The notes under the pieces were generated by a model. That model was given only the letters and a program-made list of their open reading frames with translations, was not told the DNA's origin and made no database searches. Position numbers and translations under genes: made by a program. From Phytophthora sp. 'mugwort' (Eukaryota > Oomycota > Peronosporomycetes > Peronosporales > Peronosporaceae), in assembly GCA_033558025.1 (NCBI GenBank), contig JAUCEF010000002.1, positions 248,001 through 312,000 on the forward strand: a stretch of 64,000 bases of DNA, given 5' to 3'. Of the stretch, positions 44,772 to 54,529 are shown piece by piece. Each line of letters begins with the position of its first letter. Positions within the stretch are counted from its first letter, which is position 1.

Positions 44772-47029
44772 TCATTGCACAGGCGCCGGCTTCTCCAGCT
44801 GTTGCGCTTCAACTTGAAGATGAATTTCGCCGCTCGTTAGGGGCACCTCGGCACCTTGGTCACTGTGTAACAAAACTTGTCAGCAGTATATAAGGACGTG
44901 AGATGCATGATATCACCAACTAACCTGACGGAGAGCGACGCCAGCTTCGGGTTGGCCTCCTTGAGCGTCGCGAGGGACTCGATGAACGTCCATGGGGTCA
45001 GCAAGGCTGTCGTTCCTAGAAGGACGTCTCGCTTCTCTTCACTGCGAACCTCGTAGATACTACGAAGCTGCAGTGCGGTAGTGACACGCCAATACACCAG
45101 TCAGCACCACGGCCCACATGAAAGAAAAAAGAGAGGTAATGATTCACCTCTGAATACGTTGCCCCCCCGCTTACGAATACGATCATCTTTTCACCGGAGA
45201 ATTGCTCGGTCTCCTGGACAATCCATCGCATCGAAGCAAGTGTTAATTCAGCTACTAGCTTTCAGCTTCAGTGACTCCACTTACCGGGGCAGGTTCCTGA
45301 ACTTTACCCTTTCCAGCGATTTTCCTGCAACAACGAGTTAGTTACCAGTCCGTAGCTGTGGTTGCATGAACCCTGATACGTACTTTCGTAGAGACACGGG
45401 CCCAACTTTCTTGGAGTCGTCTGCGGTCGGGCTCTGTGGAGGCGGCGAAATGATATAAGGAAATTCGATCTCGCTGAGAGTACGCTTTAACGAACTTGTC
45501 ACGATTGCCTTGAGCTTCGGGTCATAACGCGCGTTTGAATACTCCACCGCCTCGGCCTTCTTTGTGGCCAACTTCAGCTCCTCGCTCGACAGTAGCGAGT
45601 TGCCGTTCTGTTTATACAGCGAGGCACCAGCCATCAACATCATATTATCGAGAATGGTTTCATGCTTTTTAGAAAGCATCGCGGCTTGCATGACCTTGTT
45701 ACGCTCCGCTTCCTTCATTGTGTCTTGAGTCAGTGCAAACACTGCAGCAACTCGGAAGCGGTCTTTCTCAGTCAACTTCGGGTCCTTAAACAACTCTTCG
45801 AGCTGTTTTACAATCGTGGAGTGCTTTAGCTTCTTTCCTGATGCTTCTACACCTGTGGCCAGTGTCTGCTCGATGTTGGAGGCGTCTAGCAGGGCCGTCG
45901 AAGTAAAGATATCCATGACTTTACCCGCCAAGAACAAATGTTGTGACAACTTGCCTAGTATTTCGCGATACTCGGGCAACTCGCGCAGTCCAGCTGCCAT
46001 AGCATGCAGATCTGTGCTCTTGCCTCGACCAAGCGAAGCGCCTGCACTCGATGTTGACAATGCCGTCATGCGCTTGCCAATCTCTGTGCTGACTTTGGCG
46101 ATGTGTGTGTGTCGGAATTCCACCCACTGTTTGTCGTTTTCGTTTAGAAATGCCGTCTTCGTCGTCGTACCAGAATTCGTCTCCGCCTCGTATGAGATCT
46201 GGTCGTCCTTTACTTCCAGCAAGTCGTACGTCATCGCCTGTAACGTGCTCTCGTGCATTAACGGCGTGACCATATCTTGTCCCCGGTCAATAAACAACAG
46301 CGTGCCTCGCTTGGGAGCGTATGAGAACGCCGAGTTCTGCGCCAAGTAGTCGTTCATTTTTCTCTGAAACATCTCCGCCAGCGTCTCCATGCGAGCATGC
46401 CCGGCCTGGTACCTCACATAAGGGTACTCCTCCAGTGTAGCACATACCGATACCAACTTGCTGCTAATCGTCTGCAGAAGCTTCTCACTATCACTCCTCT
46501 TAACCAGTGGGGAGTACAGTGTATGGAAGGCCTCGGGCCTCCCCAGGGTGAACGCACACTTCTCGAGGGCTAAGAAATCCACATTGACCTCCTGCAGTGC
46601 CCTCAGTCTCTGTAATAGAGCTGGGGGAGCGTTCTTCAGCTCAGTAAGCACATCTTCGCCCGCATGATGCAGAAAATACAGGTATACGTCGTTGTACTTG
46701 GGCTTGTTGGGGTCTTCAAAGTCCATCGCCAGGCGACGCACGTTGGCCGCAGTGGGGGCGATGAAATACACGACGTTCATCTCGGGGAATGGCTGGCGCT
46801 CGAGCTCCATACGCTCCAGCAGGGAGACACCACAATCCGTGAGCTCGCTCATGCGCGCAACCTGCGTCAAGCTACGCGTAGCCTCATCGTCCACGACCAT
46901 GATGACCCATCCGCACGTCAACTGCGTCACGTGCTTGACCATTTGGTGTAGCACCTTTTCCTGCACCACCTTGCGTAAATCCACATCGTGCAACTTGGCC
47001 ACAGACGTCGCTGTACTCGTCGCCGCCAT
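44772..47029 (-). CDS. Sec1/Munc18-family vesicle fusion protein, five exons
   Basis: The exons on the minus strand are 47,029-45,384, 45,324-45,285, 45,213-45,148, 45,067-44,925 and 44,862-44,772. They give 661 residues. Introns are 59-80 nt with GT...AG ends, and the frame holds across all junctions. Sec1 landmarks are 'GWVIMVVDDEATRSLTQVAR' (residues 40-59, domain 1), 'FPEMNVVYFIAPT', 'RGTLLFIDRGQDMVTPLMHE' (about residues 240-259, hinge of domains 2 and 3a) and, after splicing, 'KMIVFVSGGATYSE' joined to 'LRSIYEV' (the C-terminal strand and helix). Length fits the family (about 600-670). Sec1/Munc18 proteins bind syntaxin-type SNAREs and promote membrane fusion in the secretory pathway. 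The nearest subtype is probably the syntaxin-binding (Munc18/Sec1) group. A stop-free reading through intron 1 would end early after 'MQPQLRTGN', so retained intron would truncate it. Confidence 0.9.
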
Positions 47030-47475
47030 TGCCTCGGAAGTCCGTTGCGGAATTCAAAGAGTGAAGGTGCGTCGCTTCAGTTAGAAACTGGTTTAAGGGA
47101 TATCTACCTTTTTGTACTTAAAAGTATTCGTTTCCAACTTTTGTACTCTAGGTAGATGTTCGCCGCCGCTACGCGGCGGTAGTAAACGTTGGGAGGGTGC
47201 CCGTTCCGCTCGCTCTAGAGCTTGTTCCACTACTAAGAAAAGCTACCTACGCTTCGCCCCAGTAGTGAGCACCTGGGGCTCGCTGCACTACTCGCTGTGT
47301 TAGGATATACTAAGTGAGCTACCTACCCTCAGGCCCTCCGATAATATTAATGTAATAAAAGTGCAGGTACTACGAGAATAACCTATTGCGCTTGAAAGAA
47401 AGAACATCGAAGTAAGCTATTGGGATCAATGGCATTGTATTACAATTTATCTTCACTTCAACCTCGCAATGCCTA
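47030..47475. other. Sec1 upstream region and hAT-element debris
   Basis: Sec1 should start transcription just right of 47,029. The stretch contains a perfect GC hairpin (CCGCCGC, three-base loop, GCGGCGG) at about 47,164-47,180 and two AGCTACCTAC words about 78 bp apart (47,239 and 47,317). The last 100 bases may be the 3' tail of the hAT element that Gypsy B interrupts. Confidence 0.4.
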
Positions 47476-47480
47476 CGGCG

Positions 47481-47847
47481 TATAACGGGGTTACACGAAG
47501 AGTGCCAAGTCACTCTTCAGAATGGTGTACCTAAGTACCCTAAGTGATGCAGTCAACATCACTATACGTCACGTTAATGACGTCACGGACAGGTACCACA
47601 GATACGGTACGAAGACCTAAGAGCCACCCAGTAGGATAACATCTAGGGTACTTTATAGGTGACTAATAGTTAGTATGTAGACGCATTAAAGGGGTCATCA
47701 ATAAATATATTCAGTTTAAAATCTACCTAATTTTGGTAACAGTCCAGTCCCACAGGTCAGGGACTAGTGAACTGCCGTTCACTGAGAGTTTGTATATTCT
47801 CCGGAGGTCACACGTCCTGTGCGCAAGGTGTTGTGTGCCCTGTCACA
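47481..47847 (+). repeat. 5' LTR of Gypsy B
   Basis: 367 bp, nearly the same as the 3' copy at 54,153-54,514, for example GTCAACATCACTATACGTCA in both. It starts TATAACGG, where the 3' copy has TGTAACGG, so the terminal TG has mutated. LTRs carry the element's promoter and polyadenylation signals. Confidence 0.85.
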
Positions 47848-47915
47848 CTTGGTAGCACTTGTAGTCAATCCACGCCTACGCGCGTTACTACCTGAAACCT
47901 CTGGGTCCTAGCAAC

Positions 47916-48769
47916 ATGGACCGGAATCAGTTTCCTCATCTGAACGACTCACAGTTTGAGTCCGTTCGCAAGATCGCTGGCATCTTTGGTATGAATGCCT
48001 TGCTCAGCTTGGCGTCGTCGACGCAAGCTGAGCAGATCGAACGCGTGACCACGTTAGACATGTACGAGCGGGGGCTCATCGAACATGTTCGGAGCAACCT
48101 GCAGGTTCCGGCCGCTGAGGCTGAAGTTTAACCCGTATGAAGGGAAGGAAAGTGGAACCTTCACTTCTGGGGGCGAGAAGCAGAGCTCGCAATGAATGCA
48201 GCGCTTATCTCTTCCGAGCACCTCCGAGTGGCTTTCGCCCTCTCTAACCTTACCGAGCGTGCTAAGAGTTGGGCGTATACGCGGGATGCGACAACGTCTG
48301 ATGCTTCGCATCCTGGGCTCAACTGTGCGAACAGCTTCGAGCCGCGTTCCTCCCGGCGAACTATGAACACCGCCAGCGCTCACTCTTCCTGTCACGTAAA
48401 CAGGGAAGACGTGAGCTGCACGAGTACACCCAGGAGATGCGGGAACTCACCGCATATCTCGTGGGAATCCCACTCCATGAACACATCAAGGTGACGGCGT
48501 TCATGGACGGCCTAAGAGTATACCCGGCCCTGTTTCGGGTGCAGGCCAATACTCTGGAAGAGTCGATCCAAACCGCCCTCCAAGAGGAGTACAGTCACCG
48601 CCAGGCGCGCACGCCGGAGGCGATGTGGCCAGGGGCTGCGACACCAAATCGCGGGGCCATAAGCGGGCCAGTTCCCATGGAACTTGGGCTCGCTGAGCAG
48701 CATGATATTTGCTGCTTTAGCTGTGGTAAGCTAGGGCGCATGGTACATGCCTGTCCTGCGGGGGGATAA
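47916..48769 (+). pseudogene. Gypsy B gag, broken
   Basis: It starts at the ATG at 47,916 ('MDRNQFPHLNDSQFESVRKI') and stops after 71 codons. The gag core continues in other frames (48,192-48,490: 'HLRVAFALSNLTERAKSWAY'; 48,437-48,769). The zinc knuckle at about 48,710-48,752 reads 'CFSCGKLGRMVHACP'. The usual C-x2-C-x4-H-x4-C has lost its His to Arg, while a His appears three residues later. It would otherwise form the particle and package RNA. Confidence 0.75.
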
Positions 48770-48999
48770 CGAAAGCGTTTTCCTCCCAAGCCCATCGCGA
48801 CTAAGGGTCGCTGGCAAAGACCGCGCCCCACGGGCAGGGGAACGCAGGACACCAGTAGGGGCGGGGCACCCTACTGGGGAAGATCTGAGGCTTCATGAGC
48901 GGTGCGCGGGTGGCGCGCACCATGGAGACTTAGCCCCTGAGAGTCTTTGCACTCTCGAATCGAAGAAGGGCAGCGGTAGGCGGCTAGTAGTACACGTAA

Positions 49000-49480
49000 G
49001 TGTACGGGGATATACCCATCGGTACCCATCCCTTTCGAGCCTTAATAGACTCCGAGGCGTCGAAGAACTTCGCACGCTGCCAGACTGTTGCGGAGAACAG
49101 CAACAAGTTGGCTGATGCTTTACGAAAAAGCAAAGGCAACGGGACAAGTGTCGGTACAACTGGCCGACGGAACGGTGATTACCGTTCTAAGATCCATGTG
49201 GATCTAGCTGTGAAGTTCGAGGACTTCGACAGCATGGAGCAGTTTACTGTCCTAGCGATGGTCAAGTATGACTTGATGGTGGGCATGCCCTGGCTCGAGA
49301 AACATGAGCCATGGTTCGATTGCAGGAACAAAGCCATCGGTGCCAGCCGGCCCTCAGTCGCTTGCAGAGCATTGGCGAGTAATGTTCCCACCTCTTCCAG
49401 GAACTGGGGCGTCCGAAAGGGGCACAGGGATGCAGGAGAATCCAGTGAATTTTTGGGAGCCGCCGACGTAGTAAGTGACT
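49000..49480 (+). pseudogene. Gypsy B aspartic protease region
   Basis: In the frame starting at 49,000, 'FRALIDSEASKNFARC' marks the protease active site, with DSE in place of the usual DSG. 'VKYDLMVGMPWLEKHEP' (about 49,261-49,311) is the conserved C-terminal part of the retropepsin ('DvilGmpWL'). The frame then runs on into the repeated spacer. Confidence 0.7.
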
Positions 49481-49616
49481 CCCTAGAAGCGGTAGCAGCA
49501 GAAGCTGCACCTGGTCGATGCGGCAGTCCTTACAGGATAGCCCTCGACCCCTGCCGGAATCTAATCCGGCGGCCAAGGCTTCAAGAGTGTCGGTGCCCGG
49601 AGGCACCGACCAGGCT

Positions 49617-49890
49617 GGTAACCAAGGTTCACATCACGTCACCCAGACTGAAACTCGCGAGGAAGACGCACGAGGCGTTTTCTGTGTGGGTAACCTTGTT
49701 CCACACCGATTCACCCAGACAGAAAATGGCGAGGAAGGCGCAGAATGCGCTTCCTGTGTGGGTAACCTTGACTGAAGAAGAAGAGGTGAGACGCGCTTCT
49801 TATGTGGGTAACCATGTTCCACACGAAGCCCTAGAAGCTTTGGACGTCGTCAATGAGACGTCCAGAGACGTGGGTAACAAAGTACCACGT
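49617..49890 (+). repeat. Imperfect tandem GGTAAC-headed repeats between protease and RT
   Basis: Units start with GGTAACCAAG or GGTAACC at 49,617, 49,689, 49,761, 49,807 and 49,873. The first two intervals are exactly 72 bp, the later ones 46 and 66 bp. They encode repeated 'HVTQTETREEDA' and 'RFTQTENGEEGA' type peptides ending 'CVGNL' in frame. This is not a standard Gypsy domain. Confidence 0.65.
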
Positions 49891-49978
49891 CTCGGTCGCC
49901 GTCGACGATATAATCGACACCGCAAGTCGAGTCTGTAGTCTTACTTCAGACTAGAGTCGCTTCAAGCGACTCGGAACC

Positions 49979-50720
49979 CTTCGACGACAACTTCGTCCAT
50001 AGCCGTACCGAGGGAGGCAAGACGGATATGGAGGTGCATTTGGAGCACCTCCGTCGAGTGGTGGGTGTCATGAGAGCGAACAAGATCTATGTCAACATCG
50101 ACAAGTGCGTCTTTGCGGCGCAAGAGATCAAAGTTCTCGGTTGCTTCGTTAGCAACCTCGGCGTTCGAGCCGACCCGGAGAAGGTTGAGGCCCTTTCGGC
50201 TGGCCAATGCCAAGGTTCCAGAAGGACCTGGAAAAGTGGCTGGCCTTAGCTAACTACCTCCACTAGTATAGCGAAGGGTACGCGGGTCTGGCTAGACCCT
50301 TGTCGGATTTTGAAGAAGGATGCCTACTGGCACAGGGGGCGTGAGCACCCGGAAGCCTTTGACAATGTCAAGACAAGCTTTCAGAAGGCGCCTGTCCTGA
50401 CACTGCCGGACGAGACGAAGCCGTTCATCGTCGTCTGCGATGCATCCGATTATGCATCCGGCTATTCATTGCTGCAGCAAGATGCTGCAGGACGTGAACG
50501 AGTGATCTCGCTTCAGTCTAGGCAGCTCACGGCTGCCGAAACGGAACTACCCGTCATGATAAAGAGCTGCTTGCCATGAAGTACACCCTTGTCAAGTTCC
50601 GGGTGCACCTTCTCGGCTCCCAGCCCTTTGTGATCTACACAGATCACACATCCTTACGGACGGCGACGGGTTCGCCCCATTTGTCCCCACGGATGGCGAG
50701 TTGACTGTCTTTCTTCGCGG
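49979..50720 (+). pseudogene. Gypsy B reverse transcriptase C-terminus and RNase H
   Basis: The part before the catalytic box is deleted. The sequence picks up at 'DDNFVHSRTEGGKTDMEVHL' (the YLDD box region, with the first two residues lost) and continues through 'VFAAQEIKVLGCFVSNLGVR'. RNase H follows: 'PFIVVCDASDYASGYSLLQQ' (first acidic residue, about 50,420-50,480), 'AAETELPV' (about 50,535) and 'FVIYTDHTSLRTA' (50,628-50,665). Frameshifts occur near 50,210-50,310 and near 50,560. Confidence 0.78.
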
Positions 50721-50959
50721 AATACAACTTCCGCATCGAGTACAAGCCTGGCAAGCTCAAAGTGCTTGCCGATGCGCTGTCACGCAAGCCAGACTATGAG
50801 CTGGCGCACATCAGTCGCGCTGCGCCGATCTATACGATCTGATACGCATGGCGTATCGGGTGACGAAGCCCTGGCACTGCTGGTGCGTTTCCTGGTCGCT
50901 GGCAAGGAAGTCAAGGCCGAGTGGCTCACGCCACGTCAGAGTTCCCGGCTCCATCGATA

Positions 50960-51720
50960 CGAGTGGGCCGATGGCCTGCTCTACTACCGAGTGGGGTCCC
51001 ATGAACCCCCCACGGATAGTCGTTCCAAGCGACGAGGATCTCAAGTATGACATCCTACAGGAGGCGCACGATGCGCGGCCAGCGGTCACTTGGGCCGCCA
51101 GAAGACCTTCCAATCGGTCTCTCAGTACTTTTGTTGGGCCCACATGTACAAGTGGGTCGCACAGTACCTGAATACATGTAAAATATGTCAGCGGGTGAAA
51201 TCCGCCGGGCACGCCTCGGCTCCTTTGCAGAGCCGGCCCGTTCCAGCGGACTCGATGAGTTTGGACTCCATCTTTGGACTTCCAGCCGACGGCCACCGGC
51301 ATCTTGGTGTTCGTGTTCCATCTGAGCAAGATGGCGCGTCTTGCTCCGGTCAAAGACCCAGTAACCGGGGAACAGGCTGCGAAGGTGTTCCTGGGTGGCG
51401 TTTTCCGCCATCATGGTCTGTCGGAGACAATTGTCTCGGATCGTGATCCGCGGTTTACCGCTGCGTTCTGGCGAACACTGTTCCAACTCCTGGGAACAAA
51501 CTGCACATGTCCACTGCCGATCATCCTCAGACGGATGGGCAGACGGAGGGTGTTAACCGAGTGCTTGTGGACACTCTACGCAGTGTATGTGCGGAGGCTC
51601 CTGACACTTGGTCAGAAGACCTGCCAGTAGTTGAGTTTGCCCTCAACAATGAGGTTCACGCATCGACCGGGTACACCCCGTTCTATTTGAATGGCTTACG
51701 CCATCCACGGGTTCCGCTCA
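50960..51720 (+). pseudogene. Gypsy B integrase
   Basis: The HHCC zinc part is visible in mixed frames: His in 'EAHDA' (about 51,065), then 'LNTCKICQRVKSAGHA' (51,170-51,215). The catalytic core shows 'SLDSIFGLPADGH' (first Asp, about 51,262), 'VSDRDPRFTAAFWRTLF' (second Asp, about 51,436) and 'HPQTDGQTEGVNRVL' (Glu, about 51,525-51,565). All three DDE residues survive, but at least two frameshifts separate them. The fold normally inserts the cDNA into host chromatin. Confidence 0.82.
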
Positions 51721-52732
51721 CTTTACGAGGCAGCACCCCGTCTTCGGCTCTAATTGGGGAGAGGCTCGGAAAGCGCTTTCCTCCCAGGTCTCGGACATGA
51801 GACCGGTTTCCTTGCTGAAACAAGTGGGGCTTTTATAGACACCAGGCTGAACGTAATCAGTCGTGTCCGTGATGTCATGGAAGCGGCACAGGACAAATAA
51901 AGGAGTACTCAGAAAACAAGGAAGAGGAAACTTAAACGAGTTTAAAGTGAGTGAATTAGTCCTACTAGACACTAGGCACTTGCCACTCGCCACGGTAAGT
52001 TCCATTGGGAGCAACAAGCTGAAGCACCGCTTCATTGGACCCCTCGCGGTCCTGGCCAGGCATGGTGCGGCAAATACCATTGACCTGCCTAAGTCGATGA
52101 CGACCCACCCGACGTTCTATGTGGGCCGTCTGAAGCGGTATGATCCGAAAATGCTCACAGGCCCCAGCCCTTCAAAGCGAGGCTGCGACTCTTCTCTCTG
52201 AGCGCAACCAGAACCAGAAGCCCACGTCCATTGCGGGACGCGGAAGGGGCTCCATACGAAGGAACCCCGGCTGCATACACCGAGTATGAGCCATAGTGCT
52301 ACGGCTGGGAGTGCGTAGGAGTCGCTCTCGCCTGGATCACAGGCCGCAGGAAATCCCGACCGAGAGACACCTCCCGTTGGACTCGGTTCATGGACGCCCA
52401 ATAAGGCATCCAGACGTTGGAAGATCTCGACCACGTCATTCGGACGACGGTCGACCCGTCCTCGCTTCAAGGGCCGACAAGTCATCAGCTAGGCGATTCA
52501 CGTCGCCACGAATCGGCCCAAGCCCCCCTGCGCTCCCGGTCTGGGTGGCGGCGGCCCCGCCCCCACCAAGTCCAAGCGTAATCCCAAGCGCAAGGACTCG
52601 ACGACGAAGAGCGGCGTCTTCAACCACCCGAAGTGGGGCCGAAGGCGGCACACCAGGTCCTGAATCGGACCGGAGGGGCGGCACCTCATACTCGTACTCG
52701 TTCGAGGGCACCGCCGCCTCTCCTCGGCCGTA

Positions 52733-52918
52733 ATGGGGAGGCCCACTACCACGTGGAGCGTGTGCTCCAGGAGCGGCGCGTTCACGGACCGCCAGCTCCG
52801 CGTGAAGTGGAGGGGGTACTCGGAGGCTGAGTGCTCCTGGGAGCCGTACGAACGGCTCCAGGCTGATTGCCCGAAGGCTATCGCGATCTGGGAACAGAAT
52901 CGGCGGCGGCTTCGTTAG
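52733..52918 (+). pseudogene. Gypsy B chromodomain
   Basis: 'YHVERVLQERRVHG' is followed, after a frame change, by 'LRVKWRGYSEAECSWEPYER' and 'LQADCPKAIAIWEQNRR', a near-complete chromodomain with the aromatic Tyr and Trp positions present. The stop is at 52,918. Chromodomains target integration to heterochromatin in chromoviruses. Confidence 0.8.
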
Positions 52919-52922
52919 TAGT

Positions 52923-53965
52923 TCAAGTTTTCTTGCCCGAACGGGGTGTGGGCGTAGAACCAAGACCATACCCGCGCTCATCATGAGCGCCTGAAGCGGA
53001 ATGGTTACGCAGTTCTCGAGAGAGCTGCCGTTTGCCTACCACATGGGCAAACTCAATACGCAGATCTCGGAGGTCAAGGATGGCCTCCAGGGTGAGATCC
53101 TGCCGGAGAACTTCAAGTTGTCCTTGTGAGCAGCGCGTAGCTGCCCACCCCCCAAAAATCGGCCTCGGCCTCTTGGAAAGAACCACAGCGTGGGGGCATC
53201 ACGGTTGGATAGCCCCACACAAGTGGCAGTCCCGACCGGAGCTCTGGCTTCTTTCACCGGCTTGTGAACTCCATCAACGGACAGGTGAAGAATACTTCAC
53301 AGACGACGGAGACGCCGGGGCCCACACTCCCTTATGACGAGCAGCCTGGTACTCCGACTGTTGCCCGTCGAGAGCGTTGGAGAACTCTCGGTCGACTCGG
53401 CCCTCCTCGTCCGCATCGGAAAAGGGCTGAAGAGTCCCTTGTTCGTGTAGACGATGGTCCCATACTCTCATGGAGTGGAGACCGGGAAGCCGCCCGCCGC
53501 TTACGGTTGACTTCCGAGGCTGCTGCAGCCTTCGCTGCCTTGAAGCGAGCGTCAAGCTCTTGACCGGAGAACGAGGTTTCCCTTCGTCCTCCTTGGGTGA
53601 GCCTGGACACTCCTGGCGCTCGGGCGTCTTCGGCGCTTCGCCATCGTCGCCATGATGACTAGACAGCGGGGTACGGGACCCAAGCGAGTCCGACTGACTC
53701 GGGTCGCCGTCAGACCCCTTGACGAGCGGGATTTCGTTGTCGCCCAGGACACGGGAGACTTGTCCGAGTCCTCCTCATAGTCTACGAGGAGCTCAGGTCC
53801 TCCTCAGGCGGTTCAGGTGCCTTGGGGGGGCACCTTGGATGCCACCTTGGTGGATCCCTTAGCGGTCGAGCCTTTGCCTGATGGCTTAAAGCTCTTAGCC
53901 TTCTGCTTAGAAACAACAGGGTTTTCAGGCGCTTTCGCACCGCTGCCAGACCGAGTCTTGGTCAT
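52923..53965 (-). pseudogene. Antisense reading region in the 3' part of Gypsy B
   Basis: On the minus strand, from an ATG at 53,965 ('MTKTRSGSGAKAPENPVV') leftwards, coding-like segments follow in changing frames: a basic Ser/Lys/Pro-rich start, then 'RRRRPSARSVQAHPRRTKGN' (about 53,660-53,600), and a final helical segment 'LEVLRQDLTLEAILDLRDLR' that ends at a stop at 52,923, only 4 bases beyond the chromodomain stop. It is convergent with pol and lies between pol and the 3' LTR. Antisense ORFs at this position are known in some plant LTR elements. I cannot name a family. It may instead be a captured fragment. Confidence 0.42.
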
Positions 53966-54140
53966 GCTTGAGACTAACGTGGAAGCCGAGAAATAGAAGG
54001 GCACGCGGAAGTGCTCGGGCTCAAAAGGAAATGCGCCGGCTGTGGAAACTAACCGCAGCGAAGTCGATGTAATTCGACGTGGAGAGTGAAAGGCGGCGAC
54101 TTCCTTTCACTCGCCCTGGCTGGTCGGTAAACCGAACCTA

Positions 54141-54152
54141 AGTGGGGGAGAA
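54141..54152 (+). other. Polypurine tract of Gypsy B
   Basis: AGTGGGGGAGAA lies directly before the 3' LTR and would prime plus-strand DNA synthesis. Confidence 0.75.
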
Positions 54153-54514
54153 TGTAACGGGATTACATGAAGAGTGCCAAGTCACTTTTCAGAATGGTGT
54201 CCTAAGTACTCTAAGTGATGCAGTCAACATCACTATACGTCACGTTAATGACGTCACGGACAGGTACCACAGATACGGTACAAAGACCTAAGAGCCACCC
54301 AATAGGATAACATCTAGGGTACTTTATAGGTGACTAATATTTAGTATGTAGACGCATTTATAGGGGTCACCAATAAATATATTCAGTTTAAAATCTATCT
54401 AATTTTGGTAACAGTCCCACAGACCAGGGAATAGTGAACTGCCGTTCACTGGAAGTTTGTATACTTTCAGAAAGTCACACTTCCTGTGCGCAAGGTGTTG
54501 TGGGCCTCGTCACA
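54153..54514 (+). repeat. 3' LTR of Gypsy B
   Basis: It begins TGTAACGGGATTACATGAAG and ends CGTCACA (TG...CA). It differs from the 5' LTR by scattered substitutions and small indels. Confidence 0.85.
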
Positions 54515-54529
54515 CGGCACATGCACCAC

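Larger units (their letters stand above)
47476..54519 (+). mobile_element. Gypsy/Ty3 chromovirus-type LTR retrotransposon 'B'
   Basis: LTRs at 47,481-47,847 and 54,153-54,514 are closely similar along their length. The flanks are CGGCG on the left and CGGCA on the right, a 5-bp target duplication with one change. A primer-binding-like TTGGTAGCACTTG follows the 5' LTR, and the polypurine tract AGTGGGGGAGAA (54,141-54,152) precedes the 3' LTR. The internal order is gag, protease, reverse transcriptase (core partly lost), RNase H, integrase and chromodomain, then an antisense reading region. Frameshifts and deletions inactivate it. It is inserted into the tail of a hAT element. Confidence 0.9.

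Noticed and set aside
45258..45284. A 26-nt intron with acceptor at 45,259 in the Sec1 gene.
   Set aside because: It is too short to splice. The acceptor at 45,214 gives a 71-nt intron, keeps the frame and restores Sec1-like sequence.
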